From Oscarella lobularis (lineage: Eukaryota > Porifera > Homoscleromorpha > Homosclerophorida > Oscarellidae), in contig NC_089188.1 in assembly GCF_947507565.1 (NCBI RefSeq), forward strand, positions 2,294,001-2,358,000: a stretch of DNA of 64,000 nt. The letters run 5' to 3'. A program made the position numbers and the translations under genes. The notes beneath the pieces were generated by a model. The model was given only the letters and a program-made list of their open reading frames with translations. It did not search any database and was not told the DNA's origin. Numbering within the stretch: position 1 is the first letter of the stretch; the number at the start of each line of letters is the position of its first letter. This document shows positions 47,481 through 59,357 of the stretch, piece after piece.

Positions 47481-49004
47481 ATGTCTGTGCTGCGCGAAAT
47501 CGCGCAGATGTGCGCAAACGAATTCTCTCACATGAACGAGGATAGGAAATCGAGCGTTTCTCGAGCCGTTCTCGACTCGATAAAGCATCGAATCATCGAC
47601 GAAATATTCAAAAATCCCTCGTCGTTCAAAGACGACCTCGCAAAGTCCGTCGAAACGTTCGTGCGCGAATCGGGCCTCGCCACGGCGCTCGAAAACGACC
47701 TATTCGCCAAGAAACTATCCGAAACGCTCGTTCCAAACGACCGTCTATCGTTCATCGATCAAGCGAACGCATCGTGGACGAAACGAGTGATAAAGAGCAT
47801 CAATGCGATGTGTACGGAACTGAGTCTCCCTTTGGCGCGAAAACGGACGGGAGATCAAGTGAAGACGGCGACGAAGGCGTGGAATTCGCTTAGTACCCAA
47901 GGCGGCGTCTCGAAATCCGGTCTAAAGCCGATCTATTCGGCGAAGGATTTTTTCCAAGTCGTCGTCGGAATTCGAAATCCGAATCGCGTCGATTCGATTG
48001 GCGGTCAGTGGGAGTTGTGCAGGGTTGCCATGGCGACGAAAGGAGTCGACGAATTGAGGCGAATTTTCGACGAATTGTCGCCGTCGTCGAAATGGGAGAA
48101 TTTCGAAAACGAGGAAAAATATCGTTTGGGCGAAAAAGTGATTCGAGCGAAAAGCGTCGCCGCCGCAAAGCAATATTTGAAAACGGGCTGTCCAATGGGA
48201 TTGAGATCGAAAGTGTGGCCATTGGCATTTGGCATCGATTTGAGCCCCGAATCATTGTTGTATTTCAATCAGCTCAAGTCGTCCGTAGTCCAATACGATT
48301 TGCTCTTGGATGGAATCATGATGCAGGATGTTAGAATGACGGCGGCGAACGACGAAAGCTTTTTTGTTTTTGAGGATGATCTCCATCAAGCTGGGCTGGC
48401 TCTTCTCAGAGATTGTCACGTGCAGCGCGAAGCCTTTCCTCCCGACTCGCAGCTCTTCTCCTATATACGTGGAAACTTGGGAAATGTCGATTTTCATGTG
48501 GGATATCCTCCGAGTGGCGTCGTTCCTTTCTATGGATTTTCTTACTATTTGACGCCGTTTTGTTTTCTGTACGAGTCTGTGGATCGACTCTATCTCGCCT
48601 TTCGGCGGTTTTATGTCGATTATCTTCATCATCTTCATACGATTTCGTCGCATCCCAACGGAATCGTTTCGCTCTGTTGTCAATTTGAGAATATTTTAAT
48701 GGAAAAAGAACCGTTTCTCTTTCAGCACTTGGTTCACATTGGAGCTGATCCTCTTCGACTTGTTTTTGCTTGGATAATGCAGGCGTTTACGTGCCAATTA
48801 GATACGGAGCAAACGCTCCTTCTCTGGGATCGTATAGCTGGCTTTCATTCTACTCTACCATTGGCTCTATTATCTGTGGGAATATTGATGTTTCGAAAGA
48901 GCAGTCTACTGAAGATTAATAAACTGGAAGAGGCAGAAGTAGTGCTGTCGAGTTTGAAAGGAATCAAAGTAATTCCTCTATTACAGCTTGTCTTATTTGC
49001 ATGA
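47481..49004 (+). CDS. TBC1D19: TBC1 domain family member 19
   Basis: A single exon of 507 codons, close to the vertebrate length. The N-terminal half is helical (MSVLREIAQMCANEFSHMNE; LSFIDQANASWTKRVIKSIN). The Rab-GAP TBC domain starts around LKTGCPMGLRSKVWPLAFGI (about 48175) and runs through DGIMMQDVRMTAANDESFFV, then YLTPFCFLYESVDRLYLAFR, then FENILMEKEPFLFQHLVHIG and TLLLWDRIAGFHSTLPLALL. The usual catalytic-arginine motif of the TBC fold (IxxDxxR) is represented here by MMQDVRMT, which keeps D and R. Predicted to stimulate GTP hydrolysis on an unknown Rab. The start is 34 bp after the NANS stop. Intronless while both neighbours are multi-exon. Confidence 0.88.
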   Translation: MSVLREIAQMCANEFSHMNEDRKSSVSRAVLDSIKHRIIDEIFKNPSSFKDDLAKSVETFVRESGLATALENDLFAKKLSETLVPNDRLSFIDQANASWTKRVIKSINAMCTELSLPLARKRTGDQVKTATKAWNSLSTQGGVSKSGLKPIYSAKDFFQVVVGIRNPNRVDSIGGQWELCRVAMATKGVDELRRIFDELSPSSKWENFENEEKYRLGEKVIRAKSVAAAKQYLKTGCPMGLRSKVWPLAFGIDLSPESLLYFNQLKSSVVQYDLLLDGIMMQDVRMTAANDESFFVFEDDLHQAGLALLRDCHVQREAFPPDSQLFSYIRGNLGNVDFHVGYPPSGVVPFYGFSYYLTPFCFLYESVDRLYLAFRRFYVDYLHHLHTISSHPNGIVSLCCQFENILMEKEPFLFQHLVHIGADPLRLVFAWIMQAFTCQLDTEQTLLLWDRIAGFHSTLPLALLSVGILMFRKSSLLKINKLEEAEVVLSSLKGIKVIPLLQLVLFA

Positions 49005-49094
49005 GAAGATGAGTAGGTAACCGGGGTGCCACGCCCACGTATCAGGTCGAGCGCGTTATGACGTCTAGAAATCGTCGTGTCTGACGTCTATCCC

Positions 49095-52000
49095 ATGGAG
49101 GAAACGGAGCGAGACTGCCTTCTCTTCGCTCTCTACGCAACCGTAGGCGAAATACTCGAGAAACACAAGAAAGGACCCCTTTTCGGGACGACGAACGACG
49201 AGTCGACGTCGCTGTGCGAAAACGTCTACAATATCCTCCACCACGGCTCTTCGGTTCAAGTAAGCAACCATCGAAAATAAATAGGAAACGATTAGGGCGT
49301 CGTTCGAACGCAGGTAACGCCCGATACGGTCGATTTTTGGCCATTTATCGAAGGTCTCTTGACCGTGCAACCGTGCCTCGCCTCTCTCTATAAGAAATTC
49401 GATCGCAAGCGCTTTCTCAGCAACGGCGAACGATGCCAGGCGTGGATACGGCACTCGCTCGAAGAAAATAGCCTCGGTTCTCATCTCGCAATTCTCGTCG
49501 CAAGTCAAGATCATCTCGAGAGAAATTATCACGGCAAGGAGGAGGAAAAAATAAAAATTCGCGAATCACGTGATTATTAATTTTTAGATTTTGCTTTTTT
49601 ACGTCATCGACATCATTTTGCTGCTATGAGAGACTGTCTACGCGCTTTGGAACAAGAGGATATGAATCGATTGCCCGATCTATCGGAATTCACTAACATA
49701 GGCATGTCCGGTCCTCTTGATTTAAGTCCGCCGGACGTTGTCGTTCGACCTCATTGCGGATCCATTCCGAGTGGATATGATTCGGGCGTGGAATTTGCGG
49801 AAAATCGAAAAATGATGAACGCTTCTTCTTTTGTTCCGGTTAATCCGGTTTCGTCTGTGGGACTCAGTCAGGCGGTTGGGAGTTTGAAAACGACGAGGAG
49901 CGTTGCCATGGCTTTGGAGCATCACGAGGGAAGGGATAAATCGCCTTCGAATGCTGTTATGCTTTTGGAGAAACTTAAGGATGGAAAGGCGAGGTCTTAT
50001 TCTCTTAGAAAGGATGAGGAGGAGGAGGAAGATCCGGGTGAGTTTGATGGGGAGGAGAGCAATAGTGAGGAGGAGGATGACAACGATGATGAAGTGGATG
50101 GCGGAAGTGATGCGGAAAAGAGTTTGGACCCGTCTTTTGTTCGTCTCAACGTGGATGAGTTAGAGGAGAATAAAGGGGGGGAAGAAGTTGAAGAAAGTAA
50201 AGACAAAGAAGGTATATATATATCTTATTTTGGTATTATTTAATTAGCTGATTTTATTTATTTATTAGTTGGCACTGAATCGCTTCTTAATATGATGGGC
50301 TCTCCAAAGCTCGTTTCAGCGACCAATCTTGAAAGAGTTTGTGCTAAAAAAATACAGTATATAGTATATCTATTTTTTGGATTTAGGATAACTCTCATTT
50401 TATTGTATCTGATTGTATTATTTCTGCTGTGGAAGAGGTAAGATAGAGCGTAAGGAAAACGCGTTCTAATTTCTAATTATTTCTAGTTGAGAAGCATAGA
50501 GGAAGAAAAGAGGGCATTTCGGATCGTCGCCGAAGAAGAGAAACAATACGTTCGATGGCGAAAAAGTTCTGAAATGAAAAACGACGAAACGGGTGAAATT
50601 CTGCTTAAAAACGACCTTTTTCCATTTTGATGACCTTTTCTTTTCTAGACGATTCCAACTCGGAAAAGGAGTACGAATTATCTGAAGGTGAGAATTTGAA
50701 TTCGTTTCGTTTCTAAGCTGATTTTTCTGTAGAACCAAAGAGCCCCTGTTCTTTGCGAGATCACAGATCGTCGTCGATGGCATCCTTATTTAACGGTATT
50801 TTTTCCCTCCCATAGAGTAGTCCTTTTGAGAAAAAATTTCCCTTTTGATAGTTTCCGATTTTCAAAGCGTTTCTAGAACGCGCGCTAACAGGTTTTTTTT
50901 AACGTACAGTAACCAAGACAACGATCGGGGTATTCGTTTCTATATATAGTGTAGCTAGTCAAAGATTGGCGGGAAAAAATTCAGCTGAAGCGGTGGGACA
51001 AAGCATGCTGGATCTTTTCTCCGACAAAGAATTGCCTCCGCACTCGGAAATGCAGCACTTGATACTGGCGAGAGATAACTACTTCCGACAAGTACGCACG
51101 CGAGAGAAATAGGCGAAAGAGGAAATGCATTGAACGCGCGCTTAGGTGACGTCATCTTATAATACGACTGTGGTTGATGACGAAAGTCAAGTGTGGGGAG
51201 AAGCCGTAAGGGTCTAATTTGATCTAATTATTCGCTTCCTCGACCGTTTGGACTAGAGCCGAGTTCGGGGAACTAGCGATTGGGCGCCGCCCCGTCCCCA
51301 AATAATATTTTTCGTGCATCCGACTGTAAAGTGAGGAGAAATTCGATCGGCGTTATATGAGAAAGGGTTTAGTTTGATTTTAGACGAAAACAGGCCATGG
51401 CGAAGCAGAATTTTCGCTGCGCCGGCTGCGGTCTTCGCGTGGAAGCGCGTAAGAAAAAAATAAATAAGGTGAGAAGTTTTTAATTTTGGTGGTATTTTGA
51501 CGCAACAGAACACATGAAATACTTTCGCTACTGCGAGTACACGGGAAAGTATTTTTGCAGTAGTTGCCACACTCGAAAAATGTACATAATTCCCGGTCGA
51601 ATTCTTCAAAAATGGGATTTCAGGCAATATCCTTTTCATAATTAGTTTTTCTTGAGATATCGCGTTTCTTCTTCTTAACCCGTTTCTCTCACGTTTTCCG
51701 TGTCGAATCACGCTCACGAGCTTTTGACGCGCATTTTTAACGATCCCATTTTCAACGTGGCCGCCGCAAATCGCGCTCTCCTTCGCAAAGTGCGCGATCT
51801 CGCGGTGGCGACCTCCGTTCGCGAGCAGCTCCACCGCATGGAATCATTTGTCAAAGCGTGCCGCTTGGCGGACAGGTATAACAAGATAGGAAACGAACGA
51901 GTAAAAATAGCCGCCTCAAATCAAAATATAAATAGCTGAATAATCGCCCTAAAAATGCATGGGTAATTCAATCGCTTACGTCTCTTTGTTCTTTTGTGTT

Positions 52001-52614
52001 CTCAGTCTTGTGCCCGACTTTCGTCGCTTTGGTTATCTGATTTCGTCGAGCGAGCACGCGCTCTACTCGTTGAAAGATCTCTTTCGTCTCAATCGCGGCG
52101 ATCTGCTTCCGTCATTGAAAGATCTCGCCGAGCGCGCTCTTTCGCATTTCGACGGCTGCCTGGTCAGTTTGGGTTATTAGGTTTATGAGCACTACTAGGG
52201 AAAAGGGGCCAAATTTAGATGTCTCGACGACATCCTGCTGTTTTTATACGCTTATCATGATATCATATAGCTGTGTCAAGCGCGTGGTTTCGTCTGTGAA
52301 GTCTGCAAGGATTTCAAAGACATCATTTTCCCTTTTCAGACACGGAAGTGCGCACAGTGTCCTGGTATAGCTTCCTTTTTGTGACCGGACGTTTTTTCTT
52401 TCATCCGCTGTTGTTTCTTGTTGATACAGAGTGTAGAAATTGTTTTCACAGTCGCTGCTTCGAAAGCGTAAAGAACCAATGTAGTCGATGTGAACGGATG
52501 CGAGCCAGGTATATATATATATGATGGGGTGGTGGGCAAGGGGAAATTCTCATACCCTGTTGTTACATATTTAGAAAGCTAAAAGGAAACGAAGAGTCGG
52601 AAAAACCGCAGTAG
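49095..52614 (+). CDS. RUBCN: Rubicon (RUN domain and cysteine-rich autophagy regulator)
   Basis: Around 12 exons from ATG 49095. The RUN domain ([60 protein letters not shown]) is followed by [12 protein letters not shown], a Ser-rich linker and a long acidic region ([20 protein letters not shown], about 50020-50080). The C-terminal Rubicon-homology domain begins [18 protein letters not shown] (about 51396). It includes [80 protein letters not shown] and [20 protein letters not shown], with its CxxC and CHCC zinc ligands. It ends EESEKPQ then TAG overlapping AATAAA. Rubicon binds Rab7 through the RH domain and restrains PI3K-III/Beclin-1 autophagosome maturation. Two exons in the middle are uncertain. 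Confidence 0.93.
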
Positions 52615-52770
52615 AATAAATAACAGGCTGATTCGCTTGTTAGTGTAATTAATTACGCTAATTATGGATTTAAATGTACGGGATATCCGACGTCTATTTT
52701 CATCGTCAGCTGACGTCATCAAGCACCCGTCTCGCCCATCGCCTCACTCGAAACCTCGGCGAAGCCAGGA

Positions 52771-55700
52771 ATGGACGCGGGAACGAAAGGTCACGAAGAC
52801 GACGAAGGTAAACGCGTCGAAGACACGCGCGACGACGACGGCGGCGAAGCGATCGAAGAGCGAACGTCGTCCGAATCGGACGATAGCGAAACGGCCGAAG
52901 AAAACGACTCGAGACCGTTTACGAGACGAATGTCAACGGTTCTGTCAACGGGAAAGAAAGTGAGGACTCGTCGTCGATCGAGAGCGCTTTTTTTGTTTTC
53001 GATTCTTTACGCTTCCTCTTTACCTAGGCGATCCTAAAGGAAGGTTATCTGATGAAGCAATCCGGCTCGTTTCAGGTAAGACGATCGCAACCCGACGCAA
53101 CGGCGGAAACGATCGCACACGCACACACGCCAACGAATTTTAACTACCGCTGCCTTAGCGAGGAAAAAGGCGACACTTCACTCTTCTCCGCGGTGTCGTC
53201 TTTTTTTCCAAAGAAAAAAAGGTAGGCGCGAAGAGAGAGCGAGGGGAGGAGTCGTTGATACAGTAGGGATTCTTTTTTCTTTTTTTTCTTCTTTTCGAAG
53301 GCGACTGTTCGCGAAAAAATCGACTTGAAGAACGCCAGCGTGGCCGAATGCGGTGCCAAAGGAAGCCACACATTTACCGTATGACTGCTTGATGCGGGAA
53401 TGAAAGGGAGGGGGGGAGGATTGGAGGGGAGGGGGGGCGAGGTCGACATTTTGCTACATTTCGGTTTCCTTTCGTTTGATACGCACTTCAATAATAAGCG
53501 ATTCGTGGGGTGGCGCGGCGCGACAGCTGCTAGGGCGGGAAGACTCATTTCCTTCGCGTCTCCTAGGTTATTTCGCCTCACCGGACGCTCGTTCTCATGG
53601 CCGATAGCCGCAAAGAAATGGAAGAATGGGTGTCGGCATTTCAGTCAGCAGCCAGTTCGACCAATCGATCGGTGCGTACACCACACTCTCTCCCCCCAGT
53701 CATCGCAAGCCGGCGATTATGATAAACGATGCTATATATAGACACTACGACGCGATTAGGGCTCTCACACACACTCAACTGAATATGACCTTTCTTCCCT
53801 TTTATAAGGAAAACGATATTGACGTTTCCGAAACGCAAGAAGCGGGCGCTCATCACTGGTTCGCCTGCTCGCACGCGCGTCCCACGTACTGTAATGTGTG
53901 CCACGACGCGCTGGGCGGCGTCACGTCGCGAGGACTATCGTGCGAAGTGTGCAAATTCAAAGCGCACAAGCGATGCGCCGTCTACGCGCCGAACAACTGC
54001 AAGTGGGTCACCGTTAAGATGATACCGTCGGAACGACTCTTTCCCGACGATCAGGCACGTGAAGCGAGAGGAGAAAAAATATTTTTTTTAGTTAACGCGC
54101 GTTTCTTTCTCCTTTCTTTAGCTCGCTATGAAGCATCAGTGGATTCGGGGCAATTTGCCTGCTGGGGCTAAGTGCGCGGCGTGCGATCGTGCGTGCGGAA
54201 GTGCGCGGCGCCTCCAGGACTGGCGTTGTTTGTGGTGCAAAACTCTCGTAAGGATACACGCATCCGGGCTTTTTCTTCGGGGGCAATTTCTTTCAAGGTC
54301 CACGACGTTTGTCGCGAGTGCGTCGACGAGAAGTGCGATCTCGGAGCAAATCGAGTTTCCATTTTGCCTCCGTCGGCGATTCGTGCGTGGGATGCCAGCA
54401 CGCGCGGCAGAGCGGAGGTTCCAGTTCCTATAGCAACGTAATTAGTGTCGCGGTTTGTGACCGTTTTTTCTCTCAGGCGGTTCGTCCTTCGATATCTAGT
54501 CCACTACTCGTGTTTGTCAACTCCAAAAGCGGCGATAATCACGTGCGAGATATAGTCTTCTACGCTGGGGGGCCCCCTTCGCTATGTTCTTCCTTTTAGG
54601 GAGTGAAATTCTTACGAAAATTCAAGCAGCTTCTAAATCCGGCTCAAGTTTTCGATCTAATTACTTCGGGACCATCGCTAGGGTGAGAGTAGCAACGGAA
54701 AAGGGAGTGCCTGCACGTCATTTCTCTCTCTTTTCACAGGCTTCGTCTTTTTCAATCATTCGAATCGTTTCGAATTCTCGTCTGCGGCGGAGACGGTTCC
54801 GTTGGCTGGGTTTTGACAGAAGTCGACAAGCTTGGCCTAATCAATAAGGTTACATATATAATCTATATAAAATAGATTTTTTGCCACCACGTGTTTCTCT
54901 TCCCCAGTGTCAAGTTGGCGTTCTTCCACTGGGCACTGGAAATGACTTAGCGCGCGTTCTCGGCTGGGGAGCAACGTGCGACGACGAGACTCAACTTCCG
55001 AATATTTTACAAGAGATGGAATCGTCGGGGATGAAAATGGTCGATAGATGGAGCATTCAAACGAAACCGGATTCCCACATGATGCCATCGAATTTGAAAG
55101 TCACGAAACTTCCTGCTTTGCCGCCAGTACATGTAAGAATTTAATTATAGATTAATTAATTAACTAATTCGTTTTATTAGGTGTTGGAATCGCATGGGCT
55201 CTTTAGGCGGAATTTAGCTCTAGATTACGCTGCTATGACTGAGTTGCAGAATAGCGTGGCTTCGTGTTTGGCTGTGATACTTGGTGAGGAATCCGTAGAC
55301 AAGGAAGTCATCAATTCAGCAAGGTGAGATTGAATTATCACACCCTACCCCCTCCTCTGGCATGAACGCACTTGTTTAATTAAAATAAACCGAATTTATT
55401 ATAAGAGATCTGGCTAACTAAATAGGTACAAGGTGCGCTTGTAAAAATTCCAAAGTGTCTCTCACCTTAGTACTGTACTGTCTTGATTTAATTCCCTAGT
55501 GTAGCTTTTGCAGACTCCAAACAGTACTTCTATAAAATAGCGTGCGCATGTAAAGGAACCGCAGTCTATTCACTCTCACTGTAAATTGATTGAACGTCAA
55601 TCCAAGCATACGCACAAGATGATGACGTGTATGTAAATTATTTGAAGTGAGAGTGAATAGACTGTGTAGGAAAATATGGGCTCTTTTGTAATACAGGGCA

Positions 55701-58700
55701 TGTGCTTCTATTTCTAAAGACTATTCTATGTAGGATATTGTGTCATCAAGTCAAGGCGTTTGTGTCGTCCGTTATTGATGAAGAACAAGAGGAAAGTGAT
55801 AGCAATTCGATTCGAAAGAAGGTATCCTATCCTATCCTTGTTCAACCGCTAGAATGACGCGTTTACCTTCGTTTCTCTTCCAGTGTTCTGTACTAAACGA
55901 CAAACTGTCATCTCTTTTGTTATCATTGAATGAAGAAGTCGATTCGCAGTCTCCTTCGCCGCCGACTGTTCAACTGCTTCAACAGGAAAGCGAACAGACG
56001 CGAATCCTCTACGACGTCAACGCGAAAGTACATATCCCCTCATTTTTTAATGAGAAAATTGAGAGGAAGTCCTTATCTAGGCGCTGCGATCGAGAGAGGC
56101 GGTCATGCTTCGAGCAAATAGCTTAAAAAAGGCGGTCAAAGAGATCATTGATCACGCGGAACAAGGCAAGAAGCGATTGAGATTGTCCCCTATATAGATT
56201 TCGACTGTTTTACTTCAGCTATAGACAATCAGGTCAACGAGCAAACAGCGGAATGCGAAGCCTTCATGCAATCGGTCCTGGACACGGCGACAGTGACGGA
56301 AAATCGTCACATCGTCGACGCCGATCTCACGGAAGCGTCCGCCACCGTTGCCGTGGGAACGGATGAAGGAATATCAGAGGGAGCGGAGAATGAGGCAACA
56401 GGGCGACCCAGTCGTCCCATTCAGCGCGCGAGAATGACGAGTAGCGATAGCGGGTTTGGCAGTTCTGGTCGAAAAATGGGAGGCGATCAAGCGCGTCCCG
56501 TTAACGGGGGAAAGAAAACGACTTTTATGCCGAATTTGTCAGCTGCTTTGTTGCGGGGGGCTAGCGCGCTAGTTGCCCCCGTTACGTCTAGTGCTACGTT
56601 TCCCGATGTGCCGCCGCCGCCGCCGCCCGGATCGGGGTTAGTTCGTCGTGCGCGCGGGGTTTTTTTTTTCTATTTTTCTTTTCTAAATTTAGACAAGAAT
56701 ACCAGGAAATCAATGTGATGAATAATTATTTTGGAATTGGATTGGACGCGAAGATATCGCTTGCGTTCCATCACAAACGCGAGGAACATCCGGAACAGTG
56801 CAAGTAGGACACAACGTCGCATTCCAACTCCTTTGTTTATTTAGGTACTCTATTTAATTTAGAAATCGTCTTTTTAACAAAATGTGGTACGGAGTCTTGA
56901 GTGGCAAGGAATTTCTCTCGCAAACCTACAAGAATCTTCATCAGCGAATCGTTCTGGAGTGCGACGGAAAACTCGTTCCGCTTCCCGTTCTGCAGGGCCT
57001 CGTCATATTAAACATACCAAGGTAATTGGGATTTTTTTTCCGATTTTTTTTCGTTGGAGGAGTGTGGCTTCGTTTAGCTACATGGGTGGGACGAATTTCT
57101 GGGGAACGGAGAGGGAGAAAGACGTGAGAATGAGATAGATAAAGTAAGGGCTTTTATATTAAAAAAACGCTCGTTCTTCTAGGGATTTTATGCTCCGTCT
57201 TTTGATGACAAAATGCTGGAAGTGGTCGCCGTAACCGGAATCTCTCAAATGGTAAGAAGAGATACAGATACAGTATAGATATATACCACAAACACTTGAA
57301 ACAGTGGGATTATCTCTCCTATCCTTCATTTACAATAGCCAGGTCTTATATAGGACCTTTTCTTCATAAGAGTCTGGTCCAAGTCCATCGCTCCGGGGAT
57401 GTTTTCTCCATTAGGATAACTAATTAATTAATTATTCCTTGGGCTGCTTGAAGTTGTAGAGATGAGATCTAGATATGTGTTTGTGTCTAGGCTAAGTCTC
57501 TCCTATCCCATTGTTTAAATCTTGTCATATAAGACACACTGAGTTCTTCACAAGGGGTCTCTATATGTGTTTGTGTCTAGGCTAAGTCTCGGATGCTTGG
57601 CATCCAGAGTCACAGATTGAGCCAGTGTCGATCTCTCAAGATAACCATCTGCGGCGATTTTCCTATTCCCTGTCAAGTGGACGGGGAGGCGTGGCTTCAA
57701 GAGACAGGCCAGATCAAGATCACTCACAAGAATCGAGTCCAAATGCTGGCACGAAACAAGGCAAGAAAAACAAAGACTTAATCATTATTTATATATTTAT
57801 TTTCTTCTCAGGCTTTCTATAGCACTTTGCAGTCGTGGAGGACTCAGGGTGGCAACAGCACGACGTCGTCATCTCGACTTGGCTCCAATGAAACTCTCAA
57901 TCTGCCTCTGCCGCTGGCGATTGATAACGTGCGCGAATACTGGCCACTAGTTGAAAAAACGATGGCTCTAATAAGCAGGTTTGTTGAGTTGATTAAGAAA
58001 ATGTTTCCCCCCCTCCACCAAACGTCTTTTTTAGGGTGAAATCGACTGCTGATTCTAATGAGACAGTGAAAACCGATTTGGTTCCTCTCGCTCGAGCAGC
58101 TTCCGCTTCTATTGAACGTCTTTTTCCACTGGGATTACCATCCGAGGTACATTGCCCCATACATACATATATAATATAGGAGCTGTTTCTCTTTAGCACG
58201 CAAATTCGGGGCAGACCGAAGACCTTGTGATTCAAGTGAAGAGATTGATGCAAGAGAGTGGCTGGCTCATTGCTATGAAGGTAAGAATCTGAGACGATTT
58301 TTTTCCCTCATAGAAATACGCGTCCCCCAGAAATTAGCCAGTAGCGACGAAACCGAATTTATGACAGCTCTTCGTTGCGTCGAAGGCGAAATGAGAAAAA
58401 TTCAGCAGAAAGAGGTTCGTTTAGGAATCGGGGGGAAAAAAAAAGAAAAACGATTAGAAATGTTCTTTCAGAGTCGGTGCGGAAGTTGGCCGCCGTCGAC
58501 GAAGCCTCTCGACGAGGAGGAGGCAAGCGACGCGGAATTCACCCCCGAGAATCCGTCGCGAGGACGAAGCAATACGGATCCGGCCACCAACGTTGTGGGA
58601 CTTCGTCGCGAGAGTGGAAAGTCTCTCGAAGCGGATCCCAAACGCAAGAAGAAGTATCGACTCTCCGGTTTGCGATACATAGGGAAACTGTTCCTGGGAA

Positions 58701-59061
58701 AGGGGCACAAGTACGTCTTCGAAAAAGAGCAGCAATCCGCTGGTACGATATGATGACGTCATAAAAAGAACTCCTATTAGATTTTTTTTCAGCTTTGAAT
58801 TGGGATGCGGCTCAGGTTCAGCAGTTTCTTGACCGACACGGTTTTTCTGAGTACAGGGAAACGTTCTTATCTGAAGATATTAGGGGTCCCGAGCTGTTGA
58901 GTTTGACCAAGGCGGATTTGAAGGTATCTATTCTCATAGCGCGTTACTTTTGCGGTAGCTAGACGATTCGTATTCAGGAATTGGGAGTTCGTAAAGTGGG
59001 ACACGTTAAGCGCCTTTTTCAGCTAATCAAAGGCCTTCGTGGCAATTCGGCTGTTGTCTGA
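52771..59061 (+). CDS. DGKD: Type II diacylglycerol kinase (delta/eta/kappa-like): PH, two C1, split catalytic, SAM
   Basis: About 25 exons. ATG 52771 ([20 protein letters not shown]) leads to the PH domain ([36 protein letters not shown]). Two C1 zinc fingers follow ([40 protein letters not shown]). The catalytic domain has [51 protein letters not shown] and [19 protein letters not shown], with the GGDGSVG and GTGND ATP-site motifs. A long Ser/Pro-rich insert splits it from the accessory domain ([51 protein letters not shown]). A C-terminal SAM domain closes the protein ([20 protein letters not shown]). It converts diacylglycerol to phosphatidate and should assemble through the SAM domain. 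Delta versus eta cannot be separated; a single ancestral gene is likely. Another ATG at 52664 is out of this frame. Confidence 0.93.
55562..55664. repeat. 19-bp perfect inverted repeat (foldback) in a DGK intron
   Basis: CAGTCTATTCACTCTCACT at 55562-55580 is exactly complementary to 55646-55664, with a 65-base loop, in an intron of about 400 bp (55327-55733). Likely the remains of a short inverted-repeat element. Confidence 0.85.
57473..57590 (+). repeat. 28-bp direct repeat duplicating a splice acceptor in DGK
   Basis: The 28-bp string at 57473-57500 recurs exactly at 57563-57590. The second copy contains the functional acceptor (gtgtctag) plus the first ten exon bases (GCTAAGTCTC). The first copy therefore offers an identical acceptor 90 bp upstream. 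Confidence 0.9.
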
Positions 59062-59357
59062 CCTATGTAAAGTATACATACATATATACATGTGACTCGT
59101 TTAAGTGTTTAAAGTCGAGGGGGCGGGTGAATTACTGTTGTTAGCACTAACAGAGTGAACTTTTTTTATTTTTTACTACTATTCAATAAGTGACGTGTCA
59201 AAGAAAAAAGACTGACTAAGTGTTGTCAGATTTTTATTGAGAAGGAAACTTGTTAGAGAATAGAGCGCGCCACCCCCCTTTCCCAACGTATAAATAAATC
59301 AATAATCGGGGTTTCACGTGTACTAGCGCACGTTAACATTAGATACGCGTGGTCTTC
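59062..59357. other. Intergenic between DGK and UGGT
   Basis: No gene seen. AT-rich, with a GTTAGCACTAAC palindrome near 59137 and an ATAAATAAA run near 59290; presumably the DGK 3' UTR and UGGT promoter. Confidence 0.5.

Noticed and set aside
48008-48683. Alternate ORFs on both strands within TBC1D19
   Set aside because: Shadows of an intact 507-codon frame with a TBC domain.
51253-51834. 193-codon minus-strand ORF over the Rubicon C-terminus
   Set aside because: The plus strand encodes the conserved zinc-binding RH domain there; the minus frame has no recognisable motif.
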